From contig NZ_OY726398.1 in the NCBI RefSeq assembly GCF_963378105.1, positions 3,348,001 through 3,412,000 on the forward strand: 64,000 nucleotides of DNA, given 5' to 3'. The translations under genes were made by a program, and so were the position numbers. The DNA comes from Mycolicibacter sp. MU0102 (GTDB taxonomy: Bacteria > Actinomycetota > Actinomycetes > Mycobacteriales > Mycobacteriaceae). The notes under the pieces are model-generated. The model saw only the letters and a list, made by a program, of their open reading frames with translations, was not told the DNA's origin and ran no database searches. Of the stretch, positions 1 to 9,108 are shown in pieces (position 1 is the stretch's first letter; the number at the start of each line of letters is the position of its first letter).

Positions 1-294
1 GACGGGAATGCTCGCGTACATCGGACCAATAGACGTATTCGTTTGGACCACATGGTCCTTGGCCGCATCCGGTGTGCTGTAGGTGAACCACGAACACATC
101 GACTCTTGCGTCGGCACGTTGTTGATCCACACGCCGAAGGCCGAACCCGACCCGCCGGTGTGATACAGGCCAGGCGCGATATCGGTGCCGACCGCAAAGA
201 CGCCGTTGCCGGGAATCGGGTCAAGCGGATCCGCGGCAGCCGGCGGCGCCATGGCCACTGCTGCCAGGCACGCGACGAAGACCTTGATGAACAT
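1..294 (-). CDS. Small secreted protein, 3' end outside window
   Basis: The reading frame is open from ATG at 294 to the window edge (98 codons), so the C-terminus is missing. It begins with a short signal peptide, a hydrophobic run ending near AAAD at residues 20-23. The mature part contains GVFAVGTDIAPGLYHTGG, a pattern I recognise from small exported mycobacterial proteins. One Cys is visible (in SMCSWF). It may be a lone secreted protein of unknown role. Confidence that it is a gene is good; no function is assigned. Confidence 0.6.
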   Translation of the reverse strand, partial: MFIKVFVACLAAVAMAPPAAADPLDPIPGNGVFAVGTDIAPGLYHTGGSGSAFGVWINNVPTQESMCSWFTYSTPDAAKDHVVQTNTSIGPMYASIPV

Positions 295-383
295 GGCTAC
301 GACTATCCACCGTTGACACTGCGTGTACGGCGGAAAAGTGCGAGAAAGGTGCGCCCTGAGCGCAGAGTCAGCGGAAAACCGGC

Positions 384-1457
384 TCAGACGTCCGACGAGT
401 AGCGGATTCCGCAGTCGGGGATCGACACCCCGGGCCACACCCGGGCCCCGCGCAGCAGCTCGCAGCGGGCACCGATGTCGGCGCCGTCGCCGATCACCCC
501 GTCACGGATCAGCGCGCGCGGCCCGATCCGGGCGCCGAACCCGATGATCGAGCGTTCGATCACACTGCCGGCCTCGACTTTCACCCCGTCGAAGATCACC
601 GCGCCATCGAGGCGGGCGCCCGGGCCGATCTCGGCGCCGCGGCCCACCACGGTTCCGCCGATCAGCACCGCCCCCGGCGCCACCGAGGCACCGTCGTGCA
701 CCAGCGCCTCGCCACGCCGGCCGCCCAGCGCCGGTGACGGCGCGATGCCGCGCACCAGGTCCGCCGACCCGCGCACGAAGTCCTCCGGGGTGCCCATGTC
801 GCGCCAGTAGCTGGTGTCGACGTATCCGCAGACCTTCACACCGTCTGCCAGCAGCGCCGGAAACACCGAGCGCTCCACCGACACCGGGCGTCCGCGCGGG
901 ATGCGGTCGATGACGTCGCGGGACAGCACGTAGCAACCGGCATTGATCTGGTCGGTCGGCGGGTCCTCGGTCTTCTCCAGGAACGCGGTGACCCGTCCGT
1001 CGTCGGTGGGCACGCAGCCGAAGGCACGAGGGTCACCGACGCGGACCAGGTGCAGGGTCGCGTCGGCGCCCTGCTCGCGGTGGTACGCGTGCAGCTCGGT
1101 CAGATCAGCACCGGACAGCACGTCACCGTTGAACACCATCGCGGTGTCATGGCGCAGCTTGGGTGCGACGTTGGCGATACCGCCGCCGGTGCCCAGCGGC
1201 TCCTCCTCGGTCACGTAGTCGATCTGCAGGCCCAGCGCGGCGCCGTCGCCGAACTCCTCGGCGAACACCTCCGGCTTATACGACGTGCTGAGGATGACGT
1301 GCTCGATGCCGGCGGCGGCGATCCGCGACAGCAGGTGAGTCAGGAAGGGCAGACCCGCGGTCGGCAGCATCGGCTTGGGCGCCGACAGGGTCAGCGGCCG
1401 CAGCCGGGTCCCCTTGCCGCCGACGAGGACCACCGCGTCGACTTGGCTCAGTGTCAC
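384..1457 (-). CDS. manB: Mannose-1-phosphate guanylyltransferase (ManB/Rv3264c type)
   Basis: This nucleotidyltransferase makes GDP-mannose from mannose-1-phosphate and GTP, the donor for lipoarabinomannan, PIMs and mannosylated proteins. The product is 357 aa, close to the 359 aa I recall for the M. tuberculosis protein. The N-terminal Rossmann-like domain starts with the nucleotide-binding motif GGKGTRLRPLT near residue 13. The C-terminal third is a left-handed beta-helix of hexapeptide repeats (IGPGARLDGAVI, IGFGARIGPRALI). The GTG start at 1457 overlaps the wbbL stop by 4 nt, and this choice gives the family length. It is the last gene of the rmlD-wbbL-manB run. Confidence 0.9.
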   Translation of the reverse strand: MTLSQVDAVVLVGGKGTRLRPLTLSAPKPMLPTAGLPFLTHLLSRIAAAGIEHVILSTSYKPEVFAEEFGDGAALGLQIDYVTEEEPLGTGGGIANVAPKLRHDTAMVFNGDVLSGADLTELHAYHREQGADATLHLVRVGDPRAFGCVPTDDGRVTAFLEKTEDPPTDQINAGCYVLSRDVIDRIPRGRPVSVERSVFPALLADGVKVCGYVDTSYWRDMGTPEDFVRGSADLVRGIAPSPALGGRRGEALVHDGASVAPGAVLIGGTVVGRGAEIGPGARLDGAVIFDGVKVEAGSVIERSIIGFGARIGPRALIRDGVIGDGADIGARCELLRGARVWPGVSIPDCGIRYSSDV

Positions 1458-2341
1458 GGGTGTCCCTTCGTCAATGTGCGGCGGGCGTTGCGCACCGCCA
1501 AGTGTGAGCGCACCGCCAGCGCGCCCCGCATGCTCCAGCGCAGCGGGGCCCGCCACCAGCCGGTGTGCCGGTCGGCGAGGTAGGTATAGGTGCTGCGGTG
1601 GTGCGCGGCCAGGTTGCGCGCGGGGTCCTTGCCGGTGGCGTGGCCCTTCTGGTGCAACACCTCGGACGACGGCACATAAACGTTGAGCCATCCGGCCTTG
1701 GCCAGCCGGTCCCCCAGGTCGACGTCCTCCATATAGAGGAAGTAGCGCTCGTCGAAGCCGCCGATCGCGTCGAACGCGGCCCGGCGCACCAGCAGGCACG
1801 CGCCCGAGAGCCACCCGACCGCCCGCTCGCTGGGCTCCAGCCGTTCCTGCCGGTAAGCGCGGGTCCAGGGATTGTTGGGCCACACCGGGCCGACCACGGC
1901 GTGCATGCCGCCGCGGATCAGGCTGGGCAGGTGGCGCGCCGAGGGATACACCGAGCCGTCCGGCTCCCGGATCAGCGGACCCAGCGTCGCCGCCTGAGGC
2001 CAGCGGGCGGCCGCGTCCAGCAGGGCTTCGATACTGCCCGGACCCCACTGCACGTCGGGGTTGGCCACGATGAGAAATTCGCTGCGCTCGCCGCCCTCGG
2101 CGTCCAGCAGCGCCACCCCGGCATTGACCGCTCCGCCGTAGCCCAGGTTGGACCCGGTGTGCAGCAACTGGACGTTGGGATAGCGCTCCGCGGCTTCCTC
2201 CGGCGATCCGTCGGTGGATCCGTTGTCGGCCATCACCACCCGCACCGGACGATCGGTCGCCAGCGACAGCGATGCCAGGAAGCGGTCCAGATGCCACCCC
2301 GGCGAATAGGTCACCGTCACCACCGGTAGCGCCTCACTCAC
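1454..2341 (-). CDS. wbbL: Rhamnosyltransferase WbbL
   Basis: GT2-family glycosyltransferase of 295 aa. By homology to Rv3265c it transfers rhamnose from dTDP-rhamnose to decaprenyl-PP-GlcNAc, forming the disaccharide linker between peptidoglycan and arabinogalactan on the cytoplasmic face of the membrane. The GT-A motifs are visible: ADNGSTDGS near residue 38 and the NPDVQ metal-binding region near residue 90, followed by GGFDERYFLYMEDVDLG. It starts at GTG 2341, ten bases after rmlD ends, and its TGA overlaps the manB GTG. The gene is expected to be essential because the linker is. Confidence 0.92.
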   Translation of the reverse strand: MSEALPVVTVTYSPGWHLDRFLASLSLATDRPVRVVMADNGSTDGSPEEAAERYPNVQLLHTGSNLGYGGAVNAGVALLDAEGGERSEFLIVANPDVQWGPGSIEALLDAAARWPQAATLGPLIREPDGSVYPSARHLPSLIRGGMHAVVGPVWPNNPWTRAYRQERLEPSERAVGWLSGACLLVRRAAFDAIGGFDERYFLYMEDVDLGDRLAKAGWLNVYVPSSEVLHQKGHATGKDPARNLAAHHRSTYTYLADRHTGWWRAPLRWSMRGALAVRSHLAVRNARRTLTKGHP

Positions 2342-2351
2342 GGCGTAGAGG

Positions 2352-3209
2352 TTATCTGGCCAAGGCGGCGGACAGTGCATCGCTCCACCGGCGCAGCGGT
2401 GCCAGGCCTGCGCGCGCCGACTCGGCGCCCGACAACGCCGAGTAGCCGGGCCGGGCCGCCGGGCGCGGATGCGCGGCACTGCTGACCGGCCGGACCCGGT
2501 CCGGATCGGCGCCGACGGCGGCGAACACCGCGCGGGCCTGTTCGTACCGGCTGGCTGCCCCGGCATTGGCGGCATGCAACACCCGGGCCCTCGGCGGTGC
2601 GGCGGCCAATGCCAGCAGCGCATCGACAAGATCGCCGACATAGGTCGGGGAACCGATCTGATCGTCGACCACCTCCACCTCCCCATCGCCCGCGGCCCGT
2701 TTCCGCATCACCGCGGCGAAGTCGGAGCCGCCGGCGGCGCCGGTGTAGACCCACGCGGTGCGCACCACCAGAGCATCTGGAGAGGCCGCCAGCACCGCGT
2801 TCTCGCCGGCCAGTTTGGTGGCGCCGTAGACGGACAGCGGCCGGGTGGCATCACCCGGTTCGTACGGGCGCGGCGGGGCGCCGCCGAAGTCGCCGTCGAA
2901 GACGTAGTCGGTGGAGATGTGGATCAGCCGGGCTCCGGCCCGCGCGCAGGCGGCCGCCAGGTGGCCCGGCCCGGCGGCGTTGACGGCATGGGCACGCTCG
3001 GCGTCGGTCTCGGCGGCGTCGACTTGGGTGTAGGCCGCACAGTTGATCAGCACGTCCCCGGCCCGCAAGTCGACGGCGTCGACCGCGGCGGCATCAGTGA
3101 TGTCGCACTGCGCTGAGGTCAGGGCCAGCACGTCATGGCCTGCCTCGGCGGCGCGGGACGCCAGAAAAGTGCCGACTTGGCCGCCGGCGCCGGTGATCAC
3201 GATCCGCAT
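2352..3209 (-). CDS. rmlD: dTDP-4-dehydrorhamnose reductase RmlD
   Basis: An NAD(P)H-dependent reductase of 285 aa that completes dTDP-L-rhamnose, the substrate used by WbbL encoded downstream. The Rossmann motif GAGGQVG lies at residues 7-13. Other RmlD hallmarks are NCAAYTQVDAAE, STDYVFDG and the catalytic YGATK. The ATG at 3209 is preferred because the frame upstream of it only reads through the 57-bp tandem repeat. It is the first gene of the three-gene run. Confidence 0.92.
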   Translation of the reverse strand: MRIVITGAGGQVGTFLASRAAEAGHDVLALTSAQCDITDAAAVDAVDLRAGDVLINCAAYTQVDAAETDAERAHAVNAAGPGHLAAACARAGARLIHISTDYVFDGDFGGAPPRPYEPGDATRPLSVYGATKLAGENAVLAASPDALVVRTAWVYTGAAGGSDFAAVMRKRAAGDGEVEVVDDQIGSPTYVGDLVDALLALAAAPPRARVLHAANAGAASRYEQARAVFAAVGADPDRVRPVSSAAHPRPAARPGYSALSGAESARAGLAPLRRWSDALSAALAR

Positions 3210-3221
3210 GAGCTCGAGCTT

Positions 3222-3329
3222 ATGCGGCGGCTCCAGCTTCACCCCTCCTCCGTCGAGGCTCGCTAAACCGCCAAGCCAATGCGGCGGCTCCAGCTTCACC
3301 TCTCCTCCGTCGAGGCTCGCTAAACCGCC
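3222..3329. repeat. Two tandem copies of a 51-bp unit, period 57 bp
   Basis: The block starting ATGCGGCGGCTCCAGCTTCA occurs at 3222-3272 and again at 3279-3329, with one mismatch by eye. It lies in the 177-bp gap between the divergent rmlD and LCP genes. It is directly repeated and shows no insertion-sequence ends. Confidence 0.85.
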
Positions 3330-3386
3330 GGTCTGCCACGCCGCGCTCGGCTACCGGCGATACAGCAGTTACGCAAGTAATCTGAA

Positions 3387-4862
3387 GTGATGCCTGCGCA
3401 ACGTGTGGTTCGTGTGATTGCCACGGTGGCAGCCTTCGCCATCGTCCTGGGCACCGGAGTGGCCTGGAGCCAAGTCCGGTCGTTCGAGGACGGCATATTC
3501 CACGTCTCCTCGCTGGCGCTGGGCAATGGCGGATCCGATGGCGCGGTCGACATTCTGCTGGTCGGGATGGACAGCCGCACCGACGCTCACGGCAATCCGC
3601 TGACGCCGGAAGAGCTGACCGCACTGCGCGTCGGCGACGACGAGGCCACCAACACCGACACGATCATCCTGGTCCGGATCCCCAACAACGGGAAGTCGGC
3701 CACCGCGATCTCGATCCCCCGCGACTCCTACGTGGCGGCACCCGGACTGGACAAGACCAAGATCAATGGCGTGTACGGGGCCACCCGGCTGGAGACCGCC
3801 GACGCGCTCGTCGAATCCGGGATGGACCCGATCCAGGCGCAGGCGCGCGGTACCGAGGCGGGCCGCGAGGCCCTGATCAAGACGGTGGCCGATCTGACCG
3901 GCGTCACGGTCGACCACTACGCCGAAATCGGACTGCTCGGGTTCGCGCTGATCACCGATGCCCTCGGCGGCGTGGACGTCTGCCTCAAGGAGCCGGTGTA
4001 CGAGGAGCTCTCCGGCGCGGACTTCCCGGCCGGCTGGCAGCGACTCGGCGGCGCCCAGGCCCTGAGCTTCGTGCGGCAGCGCCACGAACTCCCGCATGGC
4101 GACCTGGACCGGGTCCGGCGCCAGCAGACGGTGATGGCGTCGCTGGCCCACCAGGTCATCTCCGGCAAGACCCTGTCCAGCCCCGGCACCCTGTCGCGGC
4201 TGCAGGCCGCGGTACAGCGGTCGGTGGTGCTCTCGGCCGGCTGGGACGTGATCGACTTCGTCACCAAGGCCCAAGACCTGGCCGCGGGCAAGGTGGCCTT
4301 CGCCACCATCCCGGTGCTCGAGGAAGCCGGCTGGAGCGACGACGGTATGCAGAGCGTGGTGCGCGTTGACCCCGGTCAGGTGGCCGACTGGGTGGCCGGA
4401 CTGCTGCACGATCAGGACGAGGGCAAGACCGAGCTGCTGGCCTACAACCCGGGAGAGACCACCGCCAGCGTGCTCAACGACACCGACATCAACGGCCTGG
4501 CCGCCGCGGTCTCCGGGGTGCTCAACGCCAAGGGATTCGGCACCGGATCGGTCGGCAACAACGAGACCGGGCACGTGCCCACCAGTCAGGTGCAGGCCGC
4601 CTCGGCCGACGATCCCGGCGCACACGCGGTGGCCCGGGACCTGGGCGGATTGCCGGTGGTGTCCAACGAGTCGGTCCCGACCGGCTCGGTGCGCGTCGTG
4701 CTGGCAGGCGACTACACCGGGCCCGGATCGGGCATGGGCTCCGGCGGCAGCAGCGCGCAGGCGGCCGGCATCTCCAGCTACGACGACGACGAGGCGCCCC
4801 AAATCCCCGTTGCGTCACCGATTCTGACCGCGGGTTCCAACGACCCGCAGTGCGTGAACTAA
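3387..4862 (+). CDS. LytR-CpsA-Psr (LCP) family protein, Rv3267 type
   Basis: A 491-aa membrane-anchored phosphotransferase family member. LCP proteins attach arabinogalactan or related glycopolymers from lipid carriers to peptidoglycan outside the membrane. One transmembrane segment lies at about residues 5-27. The LCP domain follows at about 50-250, with DILLVGMDSRTD, NTDTIILVRIP, ISIPRDSYV and the Arg-rich GDLDRVRRQQTV. A LytR_C-like domain is at about 340-440. GTG 3387 is directly followed by ATG 3390 and either may be the start. It sits beside the linker genes, as in M. tuberculosis. Confidence 0.88.
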   Translation: MMPAQRVVRVIATVAAFAIVLGTGVAWSQVRSFEDGIFHVSSLALGNGGSDGAVDILLVGMDSRTDAHGNPLTPEELTALRVGDDEATNTDTIILVRIPNNGKSATAISIPRDSYVAAPGLDKTKINGVYGATRLETADALVESGMDPIQAQARGTEAGREALIKTVADLTGVTVDHYAEIGLLGFALITDALGGVDVCLKEPVYEELSGADFPAGWQRLGGAQALSFVRQRHELPHGDLDRVRRQQTVMASLAHQVISGKTLSSPGTLSRLQAAVQRSVVLSAGWDVIDFVTKAQDLAAGKVAFATIPVLEEAGWSDDGMQSVVRVDPGQVADWVAGLLHDQDEGKTELLAYNPGETTASVLNDTDINGLAAAVSGVLNAKGFGTGSVGNNETGHVPTSQVQAASADDPGAHAVARDLGGLPVVSNESVPTGSVRVVLAGDYTGPGSGMGSGGSSAQAAGISSYDDDEAPQIPVASPILTAGSNDPQCVN

Positions 4863-4872
4863 CGTCGCTGAG

Positions 4873-5598
4873 GTGATCAACCTCAGCTCGGCGATCCTTG
4901 ATCCGATCATGCGCGCCGACCCGGTGGGGCCACGGATCACCTACTACGACGACGCCTCCGCCGAGCGCATCGAACTGTCCGCGGCGACGCTGGCGAACTG
5001 GGCGGCCAAGACCGGCAACCTGCTGCGCGACGAGCTCGGTGCCGGCGCGGGCAGTCGCATCGCGGTGTTGTTGCCCGCGCACTGGCAGACGGCGGCGGTG
5101 CTGTTCGGCGCCTGGTGGATCGGGGCCGAGGTGCTGCTGAACGCGCCGGACAGCGATGCCGACGTCGCATTGTGCACCGCCGAGCGGCTCGACGAGGCCG
5201 ACGCGGCGGTGGCCGAAACCGGCGGCGAAGTGGTGGTGCTGTCCCTGGACCCGTTCGGCAGGCAGGCGCCCGACCTGCCGGTGGGCGTCACCGACTATGC
5301 GACCGCGGTGCGGGTGCACGGCGACCAGATCGTCGCCGAACGCGCCCCCGGCCCAGCCCTGGCCGGATCGTCGGCCGACGACGTGCTGGCGGCGTGCGAA
5401 AAGTGCGCGGCAGCGGTGGGGCTGACATCGTCGGATCGGGTGTGGTCGACCAAGGGCTGGGACAGCCCGACCGAGCTGATCGAGAACATGCTGACGGTGT
5501 TCGCCGTGGGCGCGTCCCTTGTGCAGGTCGCCAACTCCGACCCCGACCTGCAGGAGCGCCGCCGGGCCAGCGAGAAGGTCACCCGAAACCTGGATTGA
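4873..5598 (+). CDS. Conserved hypothetical, Rv3268/TIGR03089 type
   Basis: The product is 241 aa and starts at GTG 4873, ten bases after the LCP gene, so co-transcription is likely. The first 90 residues (YYDDASAERIELSAATLANW, then AVLLPAHWQTAAVLFGAWW) resemble the N-terminal lobe of acyl-CoA synthetases. No AMP-binding P-loop or adenylation signature follows. It is conserved at this position in mycobacteria. The function is unknown; it could be a degenerate adenylate-forming protein. Confidence 0.8.
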   Translation: MINLSSAILDPIMRADPVGPRITYYDDASAERIELSAATLANWAAKTGNLLRDELGAGAGSRIAVLLPAHWQTAAVLFGAWWIGAEVLLNAPDSDADVALCTAERLDEADAAVAETGGEVVVLSLDPFGRQAPDLPVGVTDYATAVRVHGDQIVAERAPGPALAGSSADDVLAACEKCAAAVGLTSSDRVWSTKGWDSPTELIENMLTVFAVGASLVQVANSDPDLQERRRASEKVTRNLD

Positions 5599-5599
5599 C

Positions 5600-5652
5600 G
5601 CGATTTCGGCGTGATTGTTCCCGCTCAGCGGGCGCAACCGCGCCGAAATCGC
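5600..5652 (+). terminator. Nested hairpin after the Rv3268-like gene
   Basis: A perfect 12-bp inverted repeat has arms at 5600-5611 (GCGATTTCGGCG) and 5641-5652. A second small stem, CCCGC-TCA-GCGGG, lies inside the loop at 5620-5632. There is no U-run. It begins 2 nt after the stop codon, so a terminator is the simplest reading. Confidence 0.6.
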
Positions 5653-5655
5653 CAT

Positions 5656-5700
5656 ACGGCGATACATGCATAAATGCTTATATGCTGATACCCTTACCCG
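5656..5700 (+). promoter_or_regulatory. AT-rich promoter/operator candidate for DUF1490-ctpC
   Basis: This is an unusually AT-rich 40 bp in GC-rich surroundings. It contains the imperfect dyad GCATAAATGCTTATATGC at 5668-5685 and lies 34-78 nt before the DUF1490 start. The position fits a metal-responsive operator overlapping the promoter. The regulator is not in the window. Confidence 0.4.
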
Positions 5701-5733
5701 CAAGAACCCGCCGTACGAAAGAGGAGATGACCC

Positions 5734-6015
5734 ATGGCAGTGCAGGGATTGCTGGTGAAAGCGGCGTCGACGGTGTTCACCGGGCTGGTCGGCGTGAGCG
5801 CCTATGAGGTGGCCCGCCGGGCACTGGCGAAGGCTCCGCTGCACGAGGCGGCGGTGACGGCCACCGAGTGGAGTCTGCGCGGAACCCGGCGAGCCGAAGA
5901 GGTCGCCGAGTCGGCACGATTGAAGGTGGCCGACGTGGTTGCCGAGGCTCGCGAGCGGATCGGCGAGGAGGCCACCCCGCCGGCGGCGGCCGTCGAGCAC
6001 GACCACGACCACTGA
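5734..6015 (+). CDS. DUF1490 protein, Rv3269 type (metal-handling partner of CtpC)
   Basis: A 93-aa protein ending in the His/Asp run EHDHDH, a likely metal-binding tail. The N-terminus (GLLVKAASTVFTGLVGVSAY) is hydrophobic enough for one membrane segment, followed by an amphipathic Ala/Glu-rich helix. Members of this family sit next to P1-type metal ATPases in mycobacteria and are proposed metallochaperones or pump partners. AGAGGAGATGACCC precedes the ATG at 5734 as a good ribosome-binding site. The stop is 5 nt before ctpC. Confidence 0.85.
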   Translation: MAVQGLLVKAASTVFTGLVGVSAYEVARRALAKAPLHEAAVTATEWSLRGTRRAEEVAESARLKVADVVAEARERIGEEATPPAAAVEHDHDH

Positions 6016-6020
6016 CCGCC

Positions 6021-8210
<2,190 letters not shown>

Positions 8211-8219
8211 TCTGTCGAC

Positions 8220-8270
8220 GTCCCGACTGTTCCTGTCGAGCACCACCACCAGCTCCAGGGCAGTCGGGAC
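8220..8270. terminator. Inverted repeat between convergent ctpC and Rv3271c-like genes
   Basis: The 10-bp arms GTCCCGACTG (8220-8229) and CAGTCGGGAC (8261-8270) enclose 31 nt, which contain a smaller GAGC/GCTC pair. It lies between two genes reading towards each other, so it could stop transcription from both sides. Confidence 0.6.
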
Positions 8271-8306
8271 TTAGCGTCGGTAGGCGCAACAATCCGTTAG
8301 CAGCCT

Positions 8307-9044
8307 TTAACAGCCGCAGCCCTCACCGCGCCAGGACCGGAAACCCTGCCACACCGAAACGGCGGCAACCCCCAGACCGATCAGCGGGTCCAGCCACCAA
8401 CCGCCGGACCACCCGGTGGTGAGAGTCAACCCGACCAGTACCGCGGCGGCCTGGATCGCACACAGATAGTTCTGCACTCCCTCACCGACTGTCGCCGCCG
8501 AGCCGAGCCGCGTGCCGAGCCGCCGCTGGGCCCGGCCCAGCATCGGCATCACCAGCACGGCCGCCGCGGTGACCGCGATGCCGATGGCGCTGCCCTCGCT
8601 GCGGTGGTCGCCGAAGAAGTGGCGTATCGATTCCGCGGCGATATAGGGGGCGTTGATCCAGAACGAGATCGCCACGCCGATCTGAGCGCGCCGCTCCGCC
8701 GTCTCGGACAGTGTGCGGGCTCCGGTGAACCGCCAGATCACCACGGCCCCGGCCATCGCCTCGGGAATGGCGCCCAGCGCCCAGCCGGTCAGGGCGATCG
8801 AACCGGCGGCCAGGCCCTGCCACAGGCCCACCACGCCTTCGATACCCACCAGGACCAGGCTTACCCAGGCAAGCCGCCGAGCCCAGGTCGCTGCGCGGTG
8901 CCAGCCCCCATCGCGAACAACGGAGACACCATGGGCGTGTCCAGCATGATCGTGATCGTGGTCGTGGTGCCCGATGGTCGTGACCGGGGCGTCGATCACC
9001 GAATCGGCGATGCCCGCTGCCGGGCCCACGACGCTGCTGTCCAC
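8307..9044 (-). CDS. Cation-transporter-like membrane protein, Rv3271c type
   Basis: The product is 245 aa with about five or six hydrophobic segments. The N-terminus is His-rich (GHHDHDHDHAGHAHG) and the last residues are GEGCGC, both possible metal ligands. The layout resembles a shortened cation-diffusion-facilitator core. I do not see the paired HxxxD metal site of classical CDF transporters, so transport is an inference. The GTG at 9044 is my choice because longer frames add low-complexity residues. It is convergent with ctpC, which fits a shared metal role. Confidence 0.75.
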   Translation of the reverse strand: MDSSVVGPAAGIADSVIDAPVTTIGHHDHDHDHAGHAHGVSVVRDGGWHRAATWARRLAWVSLVLVGIEGVVGLWQGLAAGSIALTGWALGAIPEAMAGAVVIWRFTGARTLSETAERRAQIGVAISFWINAPYIAAESIRHFFGDHRSEGSAIGIAVTAAAVLVMPMLGRAQRRLGTRLGSAATVGEGVQNYLCAIQAAAVLVGLTLTTGWSGGWWLDPLIGLGVAAVSVWQGFRSWRGEGCGC

Positions 9045-9108
9045 GCAAAAAATGTTACCTGGCGTTTCGGTGAGGCAGCCGTCACAGCGCCGGCGCCTCA
9101 GGCGGCAC

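Noticed and set aside
3222..3329. CRISPR array
   Set aside because: Only two units with a 6-bp gap, no spacers and no cas genes.
5868..6020. Longer CtpC N-terminus from an upstream in-frame start
   Set aside because: The added residues are Arg/Gly-rich and overlap the DUF1490 gene. ATG 6021 gives the family length.
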